Both the position numbers and the translations under genes were made by a program. Positions 1 through 12,264 of a stretch of DNA of 64,000 bases are shown piece after piece (the first letter of the stretch is position 1; each line of letters starts with the position of its first letter). Under the pieces are notes generated by a model, which saw only the letters and a list, made by a program, of their open reading frames with translations, was not told the DNA's origin and ran no database searches. The stretch comes from Nephrocerus scutellatus (taxonomy: Eukaryota > Arthropoda > Insecta > Diptera > Pipunculidae): positions 138,538,277 to 138,602,276 of the forward strand of contig OX352761.1 of assembly GCA_947095585.1 (NCBI GenBank). Direction: 5' to 3'.

Positions 1-631
1 CACACATGTGTATACCCAATAAACAATACTTTTTCGAAAATTTGGTAGTGCTCGGGTCCCGGGTTCGGCCGCAAGGCCCTTATACATTTTTTAAATATCT
101 ATACTGGCATCAGATATTCGTCGCCCTTTATGGACTGTGTGCGGTGTGTGCTGCGCAGTCGGCTGCGCTCCATGGTTTTGGTGGTAGAGAGAGAGAGAAA
201 TCTTAGCTCACGCACAAATGAACCCAGCAAATGAAACGAGACATAAATGTTTTATGCTTAATTCAACTTACATTTTTATTAACTGAATTTTATTTTTATT
301 GATGTCGTTTTTTGTTGTCGATATCAACTGACAGATAGAACAACAAGTTTTCATAATATTCTGTCATTTCGCGTTTTCATAAATTAGTTCAGAGCAGTCA
401 AATAGTTCTCAAGATAAATGTTCGTGTTTCTTATTTGCTCAGAGTATGCTCTTAGCGCTCAGAATAAAATGATCAGAGCATTTTCAATTTTAACATCTGA
501 TGTCAAATGTCTGATTCTATGATTTTCTGCTACAATAAAAAAAAATGGCCCAGGATCGAGGGGCTCCCATATCAATTTCTGCGATTAGAGAATTTAGATG
601 AAACATTTTAATTTTTATGGGTTGTTTTTAT
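1..631 (-). repeat. Modular non-autonomous repeat, copy 1 (cut by window start)
   Basis: This block is repeated almost base for base, in reverse orientation, at 9257-9897. Read on the minus strand it begins with the head AACAACCCATAAAAATTAAA-like at about 610-631, followed by AAATTCTCTAAT. It then has a GGGAGCCCC block, a GC-rich stretch (60-180), and reaches the palindrome ACACATGTGT at 2-11, where the window cuts it. No protein is recognised in it; an open frame at 6-206 exists in both copies but only because the repeat is duplicated. It lies just upstream of the first visible beat exon, so it sits in an intron. Confidence 0.8.
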
Positions 632-732
632 TATGGTTTAGTTTTTTGTAACTTATTTAGAAACTGCAATTACTTGACTCTTTCTTCGAATACACACGTT
701 GACTCTCTACCATTTCTTTTTTATATTAACAG

Positions 733-824
733 CTCTTTGTCTGAAGGATCTTAAGATATTCGTGCCAGAAGCCGTCATAATGGGTAATGCAGCAACTTTG
801 TCATGCCAGTACGATTTGGAACAG
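733..824 (+). CDS. beat-V: beaten path family Ig protein, exon (first in window)
   Basis: This is the first visible coding exon of a beat-family cell-surface immunoglobulin protein. In Drosophila, beat proteins act in motor axon guidance and synaptic partner choice, binding Side-family receptors; that role is known for the family and inferred here. The exon starts after ATTAACAG with a split codon (phase 1) and ends before GTAATA in phase 0. It encodes LCLKDLKIFVPEAVIMGN and then SCQYDLEQ, the start of the first Ig domain with its first disulphide cysteine. The four exons (733-824, 1223-1333, 20532-20801, 22033-22482) join in frame and give about 306 residues without the start. The signal-peptide exon must lie upstream of the window. 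I am sure of the family. The beat-V assignment is from memory of its CLKDLK and SCQYDLEQAALY motifs and is less sure. Confidence 0.88.
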
Positions 825-1222
825 GTAATACTCATTTTAACTTAAACAACAAATGTAAGATATTTCATCAACAACAGCCTTTGTTCTTGAGATATCCAAC
901 TGCAAAGGAGTGTGGAAGTTGAACATGATGATGATGATACTCACAAGTTGACATGACACGATGACTTTTGTTGTTCACACTTTGTTGTGGAATCAGCGGA
1001 GAAGCAGCAGAATTAACTGCAGTCTTGTATTACATACTCTGCATTTAAGATCTTATGGTTTCGCCAAAGTGAAACAACGGAAAGAGGAGAACTTCTATAA
1101 ATCATGGTTCTGCTTACGTATCTATGACGTTGACATCCTTCTTCTTTGCTCACTTATATCTGAAATAATTACGCAATACTTATTTACAGGGTAATTTTTT
1201 TTTGTATGTTATTCTCTTATAG

Positions 1223-1333
1223 GCGGCCCTTTATTCAGTTCGCTGGTACTTCGAAACAGAAGAATTTTACAGATATGTTCCGAAAGAGTCACCACCAACG
1301 TTAGTGTTTCCCGTTTCTGGAATTAATGTCGAT
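1223..1333 (+). CDS. beat-V: beaten path family Ig protein, exon 2 in window
   Basis: The exon follows TTCTCTTATAG and ends before GTAAGT, with phase 0 at both ends (37 codons). It encodes the middle of the first Ig domain: AALYSVRWYFETEEFYRYVP, with the invariant Ig tryptophan, and then KESPPTLVFPVSGINVD. The pattern SVRWY..EEFYRY.P.E.P is the hallmark of beat proteins. The next coding exon is 19.2 kb downstream; the junction D|LTNSD restores a continuous Ig fold. Confidence 0.9.
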
Positions 1334-4269
1334 GTAAGTTATCGTATACTTTGTTTTTAAGGTATTCACAGGTCAACAACATTATTTGCGTTTAGTTTTG
1401 TTCGTGAAAGAGTAAATAAAATATAGTTCTGAGAGGGTACTGTTTCTTATGAGATAAGAAATTATCTGAAAGAAAATACCATCACTAATTGAAGCCAAAA
1501 ACATAAATCAGCGAATAGTTCTTATACTCAACTGATATCGTTTCCACCAATAATAGTTTTTAATTATTTGCAATTTTGCTTAGATGCGATGTCCAAAGAT
1601 GCCACATTTATTAACCGCGGTCAGCCATCAGCAGAATAGGGGAATAACACAAAATGCATCGGAGTTCCAAGTGACCGTAACTATCTCTGACTGGTGGAAA
1701 TGCGATCAAACCTCCACGTGGTAGCCAAAAATAAAATAAAAGACGCCATTTTTGTCCAGAAGAATTTCTGACAAATCACTTTCATTATTTTAAAAAAAGT
1801 GAGGCAACGGAAAATTTCAAAGGAATATACAAAATATAGAACAGTTAATGCAGGCAATTAGCAGACAATAAATTATAAATTATTCTTTTACTCCACTTTC
1901 GACTGATGAGACCGCTGTAAGCACAGAACAGAAATCTACGGAATAACGATCTTTATAAGAAATACGCTGACTTGCTTCTCTACATGCTGATACCACTTAA
2001 TTATTCTTGCACATCCTTAATCCGTTTTTTTTTGTAATTTTTAATTTTTAAGAATGGAAACTATTCAGTTTGTGTAGCTTTTGCCGCATTTACCGCGAAT
2101 TCTAATGCAACGTATACCGTTTTATCATCCGGATTTATGCTTTTAGAGTATGCTATGATTATAAATGTATCATCATCGTACTATATAATCCTCTTTTATG
2201 CCACGAATTGAGTAAATAAGTGGCTTCCTGCCCGTCAGCAATAGCCTTGGATGTTGTGTCCACTAGGAATGTGGGATGCTTGCTGTGCTCTGCTAGAGTA
2301 ACTCACTTAGCGAGCGGCAGTATCTAGCGACTGCAGAAAGTACAATTCACAATTGTTGTTATTGTGATATATGTATTTCAAGGATCTCTTGCCACAATTG
2401 TCACTGTTTGTCTCCTGCTGGGAAAATATGTACTCATACATAGGAAATCTCTGCAATTAATTTCTCCGGCCGCGCAACACAACTTACACTCCAGCAGACT
2501 TACCACATAAACTTCTCTGATTAGATTTCAGTACAGGGCCATTATGAAAATGTACTTTCGTACAAGTGTTAAGGTATAATGAACTCTTACAGCGGGATTG
2601 AATCAGTTATTAAGCTTAGACGAATTAAAACGCCATTTGTTTCAATTGAAATCATGGTGAAAAACCTACAAAATGAATTTATTAAGTACCTATTTGGTAG
2701 CTATAAGATGGTATCTGGTTTCCAAAGATGAAGATTACATTTTGATTGGTGGGGTTGCATGTACTAGCTGCGCTTTTATTCGATCATTGATCTTAGCGAA
2801 ATTGATAAAACCTTATGAGAGAATTCGTATTACCTTAAATTTTGAAGGTGCTTAACATGTCACACACTTTCTTCTGCAAAGATTGTTTATTTTACTTTAA
2901 TATTTGGTTTATTAAAAATAGGGTAAAACGCTCTGATGCACGGTACACTTACTCCTACATAATAAAAAGTTGGATAATTTACTGTGGTGCATTTAAATTT
3001 TTTTATGGTCATTACTTATTTCATAAATGAGTTAAGATTTTTGAAAGTTATTTCTGGAAAATTCGTTAGAATTCAACTGTAATAATGTATCACGATTGAT
3101 TAGTACACCCTGTGCATAAATTTTAATAGTAGAGCAGAAATGAAATACTACAAAAGAATGTACATTTCATTGTTTTTGAAATTAACCCGTACAACGACAG
3201 CACAGAAGAGTTTCACTTTGCTTTCGCGTTCTGGCGGAATGCTTGCGACGACACACATCGTCCAGAATGACGACAGAGATAATGCTTAACCTGACTTTTT
3301 CAGCGACATTATGTAGTGTGAGTAGTGGAGTGATATGAGACCAGAACAGGCACTTGCATTCATTGGAGTGCCTCAAGTTGGCAGAATAAGCACACACCAG
3401 TCTAATTCGAGTGAATTAAAATGCATGCAAATGTTGCTCGTAGGAAAAGCACTCGGAGCACTGGAGCGATGTAGTAATTCAAGTTTTCCCATCCGTGATG
3501 CCAACAATTTTCGGAAAAGATTTTATATTTTAATTTTTAATTGCGGAAAGGACTTGTAGCAATTTTGATAGGTAGTATGCATACGAGTGAAGAGAATTTT
3601 AGTTACCCTTTCGCGCCACTTGTGTGAGTGACACGGTTATAAAGGATAGAAACTCCAAAAAAATAATAATGCAAATAATTTATAACAAACAAACACATAT
3701 CCTTCCGTCCGATCATCTTTTAGTTGTGTTGGTTGGTGTATTTTGTCGACCGGAAGCTGCATTTCTGAATAACGCAGTTCCATAAAAAAGGCAATTCTAT
3801 CAGAGCAGTTATTGTTCACGATACAAAAGACATGAGAAGTCCGGTGAATGTGTGAACGGAATTAACTTTGCCATGAAGTGTGCAAATGTGCACACATATT
3901 CTCCGACTGACAAACATACAAACATACTCATTCTCTTTAGCAATGTGTGAATGATAAATCAGTTTCGCATCTCATACAAATAAGTTAGAAACGCCATTCC
4001 TTGAAACGTAAAACCAAAACCACTTTAGGTAAGCTGTTTTACTATATTGAATTAAAAATTAAATACGTTCCCCACTTTTGCACAATGGAGTACCAAAAGT
4101 TTTCGAGGGTAGTGCTTTTTCATCCCTTCTATTTCTTATTATTATCTTTTTATATATAATCGTATAATCAATAACTTTTTAATGGCTCAACCAATCTTCT
4201 TGATACGCAAAATATGCCCGCCCGATTTCAATACGATGCGTCCAGTAAGTAAAAAAAGTCTGGGTGTCC

Positions 4270-4990
4270 GAGTCTACACCATCCTTTCAACGTGGGCTTG
4301 GCCAACCTCGCTGCCGTGTCCCATAAATCTTATCGCAAATAACTTTTGGTCATGCAAGTAAGACCGGAGCCTACTAAGCATAATTCTATTCACGATGTAT
4401 ACATCGCGGTAACGCTCGTAGATCTCATCATTACCGAGTCTCCGAAATCGTCATTCCTCACATATGAGGCCAAACATTGTCTTGAACGCGGCTAAGAGTT
4501 CAGAATGCTTTTGCTAAACACCCAAGTCTCTCGGAACTACTGATATGACCGTTGTCTTATACACGTGCAGCTTTATGGGTAACGTTAAATTAAGGAATTC
4601 GAAGAGTCTTGTTGGCTCTAAGCAACAGTCTACGTATTTCTGGTTTCATGCTGTTATCAGCTGCTACATATATATTGCTTTAAATTCGCGCTCCACTATT
4701 ATAATTGATGTGGGATCTTCTGCTCGAAAACGTGGCCTCCATGGGCTTCGTTTTCCTCTCAATTATATGCAGCCGCAGATTACGTGCAACCCGCATGATC
4801 TGGATGAAAGCTTCCTATATAGCTCTTTGGGTTCTTCAAACGATGTCAATATCGTCTGCGTAAGTCAGTATCTGAATCGACTCATAGAGGATCTTTACTC
4901 TCGCCGTTACATCAGAGTCTTAGTTCGCTTTCTCCAATGCCAGATTGAAGATGGCTCAGACCATATATATAGTGTTTTATGTGTTTATTG
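4270..4990 (-). mobile_element. LINE reverse transcriptase fragment (RTE-like type)
   Basis: On the minus strand, near 4855-4925, this encodes ILYESIQILTYADDIDIV, containing the RT catalytic motif YADD. Broken frames follow that match the C-terminal part of the same element type at 51520-53770; nucleotide similarity is clear, for example around 4280-4345 against 51670-51740. Stops and frameshifts make it inactive. An open frame on the opposite strand at 4545-4991 is a shadow of this element. The clade label is tentative. Confidence 0.75.
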
Positions 4991-5119
4991 AAGTGTTATA
5001 AAATTGACAACATTTCGTTAAACTACAACTAGTTTACACCAACCAGTTGTTAACATTTGTTATATTTACATATTAAATACTATATATTTTACATTAAACA
5101 AATACATGTTTATTTTTCT

Positions 5120-6845
5120 TTTGTATCTTCTAGATAACGTACAGTTAGCTCAAGTGGTTTAATTCGCTGTAGTCTTCGAGTAATCCCAGTTGTTTCGCAA
5201 ATGTTTGCTACCTCCTGGTTAATATGTCATTCAAGTCTTGAATAATGGGCTGTTGCAAATTCACGGATCTTATTTAGCTTAAGTTCGCTATGTCAGTCAG
5301 AGTTTCTGACATACCATGCATACTATGCATCTTAATACTTTGTTTTTGATGAATTATTTCTATGTTTTTTTAGCAGCACACCATAGGAGTTGAATGCAAT
5401 ATGTCCATACTGGTCATATTTATATAATAGACGTTTGTTATGTATCGACAAAACAGATCTTCTGCTGATGAGCCCATTGAGTTTTCTTAGCTTAATATTA
5501 AGCTCGTCTCTTTTCTTTTTTTATATCCTCCTTCCATCGTAATTTAATGTCCAAGTTCATTCCTAAGTACTTTGCTGCATTGGAATTAAAACATGTATGG
5601 ATTTTATGCAATTTAGCTTTAAGCTAAAAATTGAATATTCTCTAGGAAAAAAAGTTTTGAGCTTATATAGTAGTCCTTCATGCCACACTTTATCGAACGC
5701 TTGATAGACTTCCAGGAATATTGAAGAACATAATATCATTTTATTTTCAAGGGCTTCTTTGACAATGTTGGCTCGATAGTAGAATGTTGGTCTCTAAAGC
5801 CAAATTGATGAGACGGAATCATATTCTCACTATTTATAAATGGCTTAAGTCTCCTTATCTGAATCTTTTCGAAATTTTTCGACAAGGTGGGTAATAAGGA
5901 GATTGGCTTGTACGAAGACATTTCGCGTGAATCCTAACCTCGCTTAGGCATCATAATAACCTCTGAAACTTTCCAGTAGCATGGGATACCATTCAGGCGC
6001 AGACGTGCATTTAGAAGTACTGTTAATTTAGTCTTATCTCTTGGCGGTAGGTGTTGTACTAGCTCAGCAATAATAAGATCATAGCCAGGTGACTTTTTCC
6101 TCTTGAGCTCTTTTTGTATAGTAGTTTCTACTTCGAAGGGTTTAACTGGAGCAATTTCCACGGATAGTTGCTCGATTTACGGCCATATTACTTCATTAAT
6201 ATTAAATTCTGTTCTAATAGTGCCTGAAAGTAATTTCAACCCGTAAATTTGTTAACAAGGTAAGGATTTGTATTTTTCATGTTTACCCTGTCATTATAGC
6301 CCAAATATATTGGTGAATGAACAGAATTTAAATATTTTCCTTCTTTGATATGAAGTACATTTCTGGAGACTTGTTTTGTAATAAAAAAGTCGATCAGGTC
6401 TGGAATTTTCTCTCTATCCGTTGGCAAGTTCGTTGGCTTACCAGTTGACATGGGTTCACAACCTTCTTCTTGCATCGCTTTTAGCAGTTCACGTCCTTTT
6501 GTTGTTATTATACGAGATCCCCATTGTGTATGTTTTGCGTTAAAGTCGCCACCCATTATAAATCGTTTTTTGTGTTTTTGTATCAAGGATTTATATTGAT
6601 CCGAGCTAATTTTATATATATGCGATGTTAATGATACTAAGTTTTGTTTTGTTACCTGGAATTCGGCGGCACATACATGGTCTTCTTCAAAGTGTTTAAT
6701 AAATTTCCTGACGATAGTCGCACTTCCCCTTCTCCGGTATTTAAATATAAATCTATTTTCTCTATGTCAAGCAATTCCTGCAATTCATTTTTATGATTTA
6801 GTAGTCCATTTGCATCCATAACATTATTTTTAAGGACTTAATCAT
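5120..6845 (-). mobile_element. Jockey-like LINE, endonuclease plus reverse transcriptase, decayed
   Basis: Read from 6845 downwards, the minus strand starts with MDANGLLNHKNELQELL, the usual start of a jockey-type endonuclease. Then come FIMGGDFNAKHTQWGSR and the domain end near 6240. RT follows: KKSPGYDLIIAELVQHLP (about 6090), YKPISLLPTLSKNFEK (about 5890), QFGFRDQHSTIE, and a frameshifted FLDVSQAFDKVWHEGLLYK (about 5690). The thumb (AAKYLGMNLDIKLRWKEDI, about 5560) and C-terminus continue to about 5120. The palm YADD motif is missing: the sequence passes from motif A almost directly to the thumb, so there is an internal deletion. The element has stops and frameshifts and is 5' truncated (no gag recognised). 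Confidence 0.85.
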
Positions 6846-7439
6846 GGGTTTTAATTTGCAAATATTCGTCAATCCTATCTAATCGTTTGTTAAAGGACAA
6901 ATGAGCTCATCTTGTTTGTCCAATTTTTCAATATTTTTGTTAAGATTTTTGCATCTTCGCTTTCCGTGCATTTCTTGTTTTGTTAGAACCTCGTACCACC
7001 TGCGCAAAACTTAGGATGTGTTCATTAACATGGAGATTAAGGTTTCTTTCAACTTTTGTTATTTACTGCAGTCACAGCGAACACACATTAATTTTACATT
7101 GCGCATTAACGGGTTAACAGAAAACCTGTATTGGTCGTGTGTAAAAAATAGCGTACATTACTCGCAGAAAAGTCACATTACTCGTGCTCGTTAGATTGCC
7201 GGACTCGGCCACCGCCTCGTGCTTCAAGCTTCTAACTCGCACGATAATGTCCACTTTCCCCGCTTGTTATGTAATATACTATATTATTTACCTTTTTCCC
7301 TATGTGATGTACTTTTTTTTATTTAGATTTTCTGTTAATTAACTAATTTAACTTTTTGTGTTTTTTGATTTTAGTTTTATGGTTTTAATTGCATTTTCAC
7401 CTTGCTCGCTCTACTTGTTCGATGTTGTCGGCTTGACAG
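6846..7439. other. Stretch between LINE fragments, nothing recognised
   Basis: AT-rich sequence with a CG-richer patch near 7150-7260. It may be the upstream part of the jockey-like element or unrelated intron DNA. I see no domain. Confidence 0.4.
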
Positions 7440-7743
7440 CTCTTTCGTGACGGGATTGATACTGATCCAAATATTTTTACTTGGCTTTAACATTGGTTAT
7501 GGTCAATCTACTATTTGGCATGCCGAATTCTCTCATCACTTTATATAGTTCTACTCCAGCTATGCTGTTATAAACATCTTTTAAGTCTATAAAAAGATTG
7601 TGTATTGAGTTTTGAAATTCTAGACATTTTGCCATCACCTGCCTTAAGGTCAAAATCTAAACAGTTGTTGATTTGCCTGTGATGAAGCCACACTATGGCT
7701 TCTATGGTATGGCTTATGATGCTACTGCTTAAAATAGTTCAAC
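7440..7743 (-). mobile_element. LINE reverse transcriptase fragment (RTE-like type)
   Basis: The minus strand encodes, with one frameshift, DVYNSIAGVELYKVMREFGM and then LTITNVKAK. This is the same RT segment as FKSTYNSIARVELYRAMRKF in the copy at 52365-52667. It is truncated on both sides and a SINE is inserted directly next to it at 7744. Confidence 0.75.
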
Positions 7744-8045
7744 TAAATTATGTGGGCTCAGTGGAAATGCGCATGGCTACTGAGCAGGAGGTCCGTGGTT
7801 CGAATCTCAGTAATACCAAAAGTATTTTTCACGGTGTCCCAATTCTCGCGAATGTCTGACAAACGTCCCGAGAGTAATAACTTGTCACGGAAAGCTTCTC
7901 AATTCGCCGTTCGGATCCAGCCTTAAATTGTAGGTCCCTTCCATTTGTGACCATAAATATACATACACAACACAAATGGTCGCGAGAAGCTCGACCTTGG
8001 ACCGCAAAGGTCTGTCGCGCCGAATGTTATTATTAAATTATGTGG
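7744..8045 (+). mobile_element. tRNA-derived SINE with 12 bp target-site duplication
   Basis: The body (7756-8033) opens with a tRNA-like head: an A-box-like stretch CTCAGTGGAAATGCGCATGG, then the B box GGTTCGAATCT at 7797-7807. A tRNA-unrelated body of about 220 bp follows, ending TCTGTCGCGCCGAATG. It is flanked by the perfect direct repeat TAAATTATGTGG at 7744-7755 and 8034-8045, the mark of LINE-driven insertion. The body matches the copy at 21391-21661 over most of its length. It is not a functional tRNA gene. Confidence 0.88.
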
Positions 8046-9256
8046 AATACCAACAATTTTGCAAATTTTCGATACGAATTTAAAATCTTCACAGGATTAT
8101 GTATAGGCTCGTCTATATAATGGCGTTTAGTTAATGTACTGCAATTTCAGCTGTGCTTGAGCTCATTTAAGTGGTTGGTAGGTGGGTCCGATACATGAAA
8201 CGGCGTTGGTAAATTGTTAACCTAATTTGACTTCTTACATCTGCATTAATAAAACATGAAAACATTAAAACATAGCCAGCAGGAATTAAATGTTGGTCCT
8301 TGCTGACAGCAATGCCCCTACAAGTAGCTGTACATGTTATGTTTGGAACCGATATATACAATCAAATATTATACGAGTGACACAGAAATACCAATGCACG
8401 GCAATTATTGGCACAACTGGATGCTGTGGTACGTACAAAGAAGATTCCTAGCCAGAGGATGGACTTAGATTAAATTCTGACTAACAAAGTCACACTCATG
8501 AATGAGGTGCCGATACTTTAGCAAAATTCTGGTGGCACTCCTGTGGCAGCCTGCAGCGTTTAATTCATGTTTGCTGGCATAGTTAGTGGTGTTGACAAAT
8601 GTATCGCGCACGCGTTTTGCCTGCAGACAAAAACGCTCAACCACTTAGTTAATGTGCATAAATTTGCATTCCAATAATTCTCGAGGGTCTGGCGCATAAA
8701 CTGCAATTCAACCGGGGGCAAATGTCGGTGACACCGAGTCAGGCCATTCATGACACCGTAAGTGCAAAAGCAACATCAGTACCAGAGGAGATACTATTCC
8801 ACTCGATAGGTAAGCGCTACTGTGCAGTTCATAACAAACACGTTCAACATTCTTATTACATTTTGTGTTGTTTGTGCCTGCACTCCTAGACAGTATATGC
8901 CCAGCTATTCATTTGATATATATGCCATCAAGGATTAAACCAAATCTGCATATCCTGCACATGCACACCACAGTACTGTTTCGTAGCCAATGTGTTGTAA
9001 TTGACATCTGGTTGGCAAATTCAGTGATAATAATTGACTGAATCCACTTTGGTATTTGTGAGATATCTGCGTTGGCTGGTTTTATTGTAAAATTAATGAA
9101 ATTATGCATTTGAGTTATTGCACAGTTTTGATTTTGTTTTGATTTTATTCCTGAGTACGTACTCTTGTAACTTTCTACAACGTATAAGCCTGAAACTGGC
9201 CTCCTTACAGAATTGTTCGTTTACCATTACTGGACTATTATCTGATATGAAATAAA
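8046..9256. other. Intron stretch, nothing recognised
   Basis: Several open frames of 60-67 codons occur here but none shows a known motif. I see no RNA gene and no clear transposon end. Confidence 0.5.
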
Positions 9257-10165
9257 AAAACAACCCATAAAAATTAAAATTGTTCATCTAAATTCTCTAA
9301 TCGCAGAAATTGATATGGGAGCCCCTCGATCCTGGGCCATTTTTTTTATTGTAGAAGAAAATCATCGAAACAAACATTTGACATCAGATGTTAAAATTGA
9401 AAAAGCTCAGATCATTTTATTCTGAGCACTTAGAGCACGCTCATACTCTGAGCAAATAAGAAACACGAACATTTATCTTGAGAACTCTTTGACTGCTCTG
9501 AACTAATTTATGAAAACGCCAAATGACAGAATATTGTGAAAACTTGTTGTTCTATCTGTAAGTTGATATCGACAACAAAAAAAACGACATCAATAAAAAT
9601 ACAATTCAGTAAATAAAAATGTAAGTTGAAGTAAGCATAAAACATGTATGTCTCGTTTCATTTGCTGGGTTCATTTGTGCGTGCGCTAAGATTTCTCTCT
9701 CTCTCCACCACCACCAAAACCATGCAGCGCAGCCGACTGCGCAGCACACACCGCACACAGTCCATAAAGGGCGACGAATATCTGATGCCAGTATAGATAT
9801 TTAAAAAATGTATAAGGGCCTTGCGGCCGAACCCGGGACCCGATCACTACCAAATTTTCGAAAAAGTATTGTTTATTGGGTATACACATGTGTGTAAAAT
9901 TTGAAGAAAATCGGGTAAATTTTTTAAAATTTTTGTTTGGGAGCCCCCCGACCCCGCAGCCCGAGGGGCCTCAAAATTTAATAGAAAGTGTTGTCTCCGG
10001 AAATACACATGTGTGCAAAATTTCAATAAAATCGGGCCATGGAAAGTGGGTTAAAAATTTATCGCAAGAATCCACGACAGACGACCGACGACCGACCGAC
10101 GACCGACCGACGACCGACGACCGACGACCCACGGGCAAGTGCAGTTAATATAGAGAATTTAAAAA
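9257..10165 (+). repeat. Modular non-autonomous repeat, copy 2 (longest copy)
   Basis: The first 640 bp are the inverted counterpart of 1-631. The copy continues further and shows the inner structure: head at 9257-9300 (CAACCCATAAAAATTAAAAT, then AAATTCTCTAAT), a GGGAGCCCC block, and the palindrome ACACATGTGT at 9884-9893. A second GGGAGCCCC-like block follows near 9940, a second ACACATGTGT at 10005-10014, the phrase AAAGTGGGTTAAAAATTTAT, a GACC simple repeat, and the tail ATAGAGAATTTAAA near 10150. No transposase is recognised. Confidence 0.8.
10074..10131. repeat. GACC/GACGACC simple repeat
   Basis: Irregular units of GACGACC and GACC, at the place where sister copies carry short CAGA or CAGC runs. 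The open reading frame through it (9876-10148) is low-complexity and is not called as a gene. Confidence 0.9.
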
Positions 10166-11049
10166 AGATTTAACTTATTGGTAAAAGTTAGATCTATGAA
10201 TGGAATCATTCCAGGCACTTTGAAATTATCCCATAGTGCCAAGACAGAAGTTCGTTCCCACCTGAAATCAATCCTAATTAAATCTGTAATTCCAACCGCA
10301 CTCAGGTATTCGAACGTATAAAAGGTATATTTAATTAAAAGTCCTTTTGCAATTTTCTGCTATTGATGCTGGTTCTTTCTTGACTCTCCTTTTAATTTGT
10401 CTTCATCTTGAGGTTGAGGTTGCACATCCAGTCACAGCTTGTTCTTGTTCCCATTCAACGGAAACTTTAATAAAAAGTTTCCTTCAGCAGTTTTAGTGCA
10501 TCTTGAAGTCAGTTTCATAAGACCGCGCGGAGTTGAATTGATCACTAAGCTGCACAACTATCTTTCTTTCTTCTTCGGTTTTTACACTTCAAGTATATAT
10601 CTCTGATTGGTGCAAGATTTTCTGGTGTTTTATGCGTCTCTACTGCAATCCATATCACTTATCCTTTGTAATCAGACACAAATCTAATTAATCGCGACCA
10701 AAAAAGTATTTTTTTTCTTCTCGCTTCCTGTTTTGTTTTTGCCCTCGTATACTCGCTGTTTGTAAAATGAAAGAACTTTTAATTTACAATGAGTATCAAA
10801 TACAAAAGACAAATACAGAAAGATGGTATTTCTAGGGGGGAGACAAAATTGATAAAACTTAAGTTAATAATTAGGGTTATAAACTTTAGTTATTGCTTAG
10901 TTATTGTCCATCGTTGCAAATAAGTCTTAGAAAACAGCTGTAAGGTCCGTTAATATGAAATCTTCGTATTTGACTCTGGTGTTCGTAGATAGCTTCATTA
11001 TTGAGTCTCCGGGGTGGTTCTTTCTCACGTATGGGGTAACAATTTTTCG

Positions 11050-11600
11050 TAAGACTTTCCTCTCTAAGACGTCATAGTGCTTTTTGTTGAGCAAACAAGT
11101 TTCTGATATATATGTAAGTAATCCATTTGCTTATATACCAGCAGCTTAGATTCTATGGTAAAATTCCTAGATTTAAAGAAGCATGACAGACTTAAAATAG
11201 GGTTTGTTGGCTTTAAGTAACCATCCGCTTATTTTTGATTTCATGCTGTTATCAGCTGCAATAATTGACCCGAGATAGTAAAAATTAAATTCACGCTCCA
11301 CAATCTTAATAGAGGGCTAATGTTGGATGTTATGCTCACAGATGTGGACACCATGTACTTTGTCATGCCGCCCGCGCGATCTGATAAAAGCTTCATGTCA
11401 ATATCGTTTGCGTAACCCATTATTTGGATAGACTTATAGAGGATTCTCATTGTAGCAGATTTTTTGATTGCATGCCATTCCTTCTCCTTTTTGGAGACCG
11501 TTATATGTGTCGAATGTGCTTGATATTGACCTAGATATCTTTATTTGGCTAATAATATTGGTCATGGTTAACCTACATTCGGTTTCGGCTACACAACACT
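11050..11600 (-). mobile_element. LINE reverse transcriptase fragment (RTE-like type)
   Basis: The minus strand encodes LTMTNIISQIKISRSISSTF (about 11575-11520), FDTYNGLQKGEGMACN, then SIQIMGYANDIDM (about 11410), where the catalytic YADD has become YAND. The thumb region follows towards 11050. It aligns with the copies at 4270-4990 and 51520-53770. Frames are broken and an aspartate is lost, so it is inactive. Confidence 0.75.
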
Positions 11601-12264
11601 GATATTGAAAATAAGTTTTCAATATTTCGAAACTCTCTCCGAGCGAAAACATGATTGTTTCATGTCGTGAAATATCGAGCAAATCGTTAAAAAAAAGTTG
11701 ACATAGCCTATGATTTAAAAGAAAAACCAGTAGATTTCCCACCCTTTATATCTCCTAGATGATTCTTTAAATGAACTTTTAAGCCTGGTGCTTTTCTTGC
11801 TTTCTGTCGTTAATATGGCAATCTTTTTATTAGATGGTAAAGAGGAATCGTTCTTCAACAATTTAGTCATAAGTAGTATTTTTCTGTACTAAGTAATGTT
11901 AACTCATATTAAACTGTTAAGGATTTTGCTATTATTACTAATTTAAGTACGTCATAACGGTTTAAAATCATAAATGTTTATCAGCCGAAAGTTTTCATCG
12001 AATGTCCTAACTGTAAGATCACCTATTCCATGCAATCAATTTGAAGCTTTTGCAGAACATTAAGTTTTGATTTTCATTCTCGTAGTTGCACGAAATCTCC
12101 CTTTCAGTAAACGTTCTGTGTAGTGTAGTTTGTAGTTCTGTTGCCAGAATGTTCCCTGTTCTTCTTACACACTATGAAAAATAATTTTTTTGTTTGCATT
12201 CGATTTTTATTTCGATGGTTTTTTCCAAACTTTCAACCGATACACAATCTGTTGTTGCTTTTAA

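Noticed and set aside
6..206. Open frame conserved between 6-206 and 9686-9889
   Set aside because: Conservation is explained by the repeat being duplicated in inverted orientation; no motif and no sign of coding selection.
4545..4991. 148-codon plus-strand open frame
   Set aside because: It is the reverse strand of a LINE RT fragment with a visible YADD motif.
7756..7830. Possible tRNA gene
   Set aside because: A and B boxes are present but the arms do not fold into a cloverleaf and the sequence continues into a SINE body with target duplication.
10074..10131. Possible CRISPR-like array
   Set aside because: Units are 4-7 bp tandem repeats without spacers, in a eukaryotic context.
9876..10148. 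Open frame ending in a repetitive Asp/Arg/Thr/Pro tail
   Set aside because: The tail is just the GACC simple repeat read as codons and the start lies within the modular repeat.
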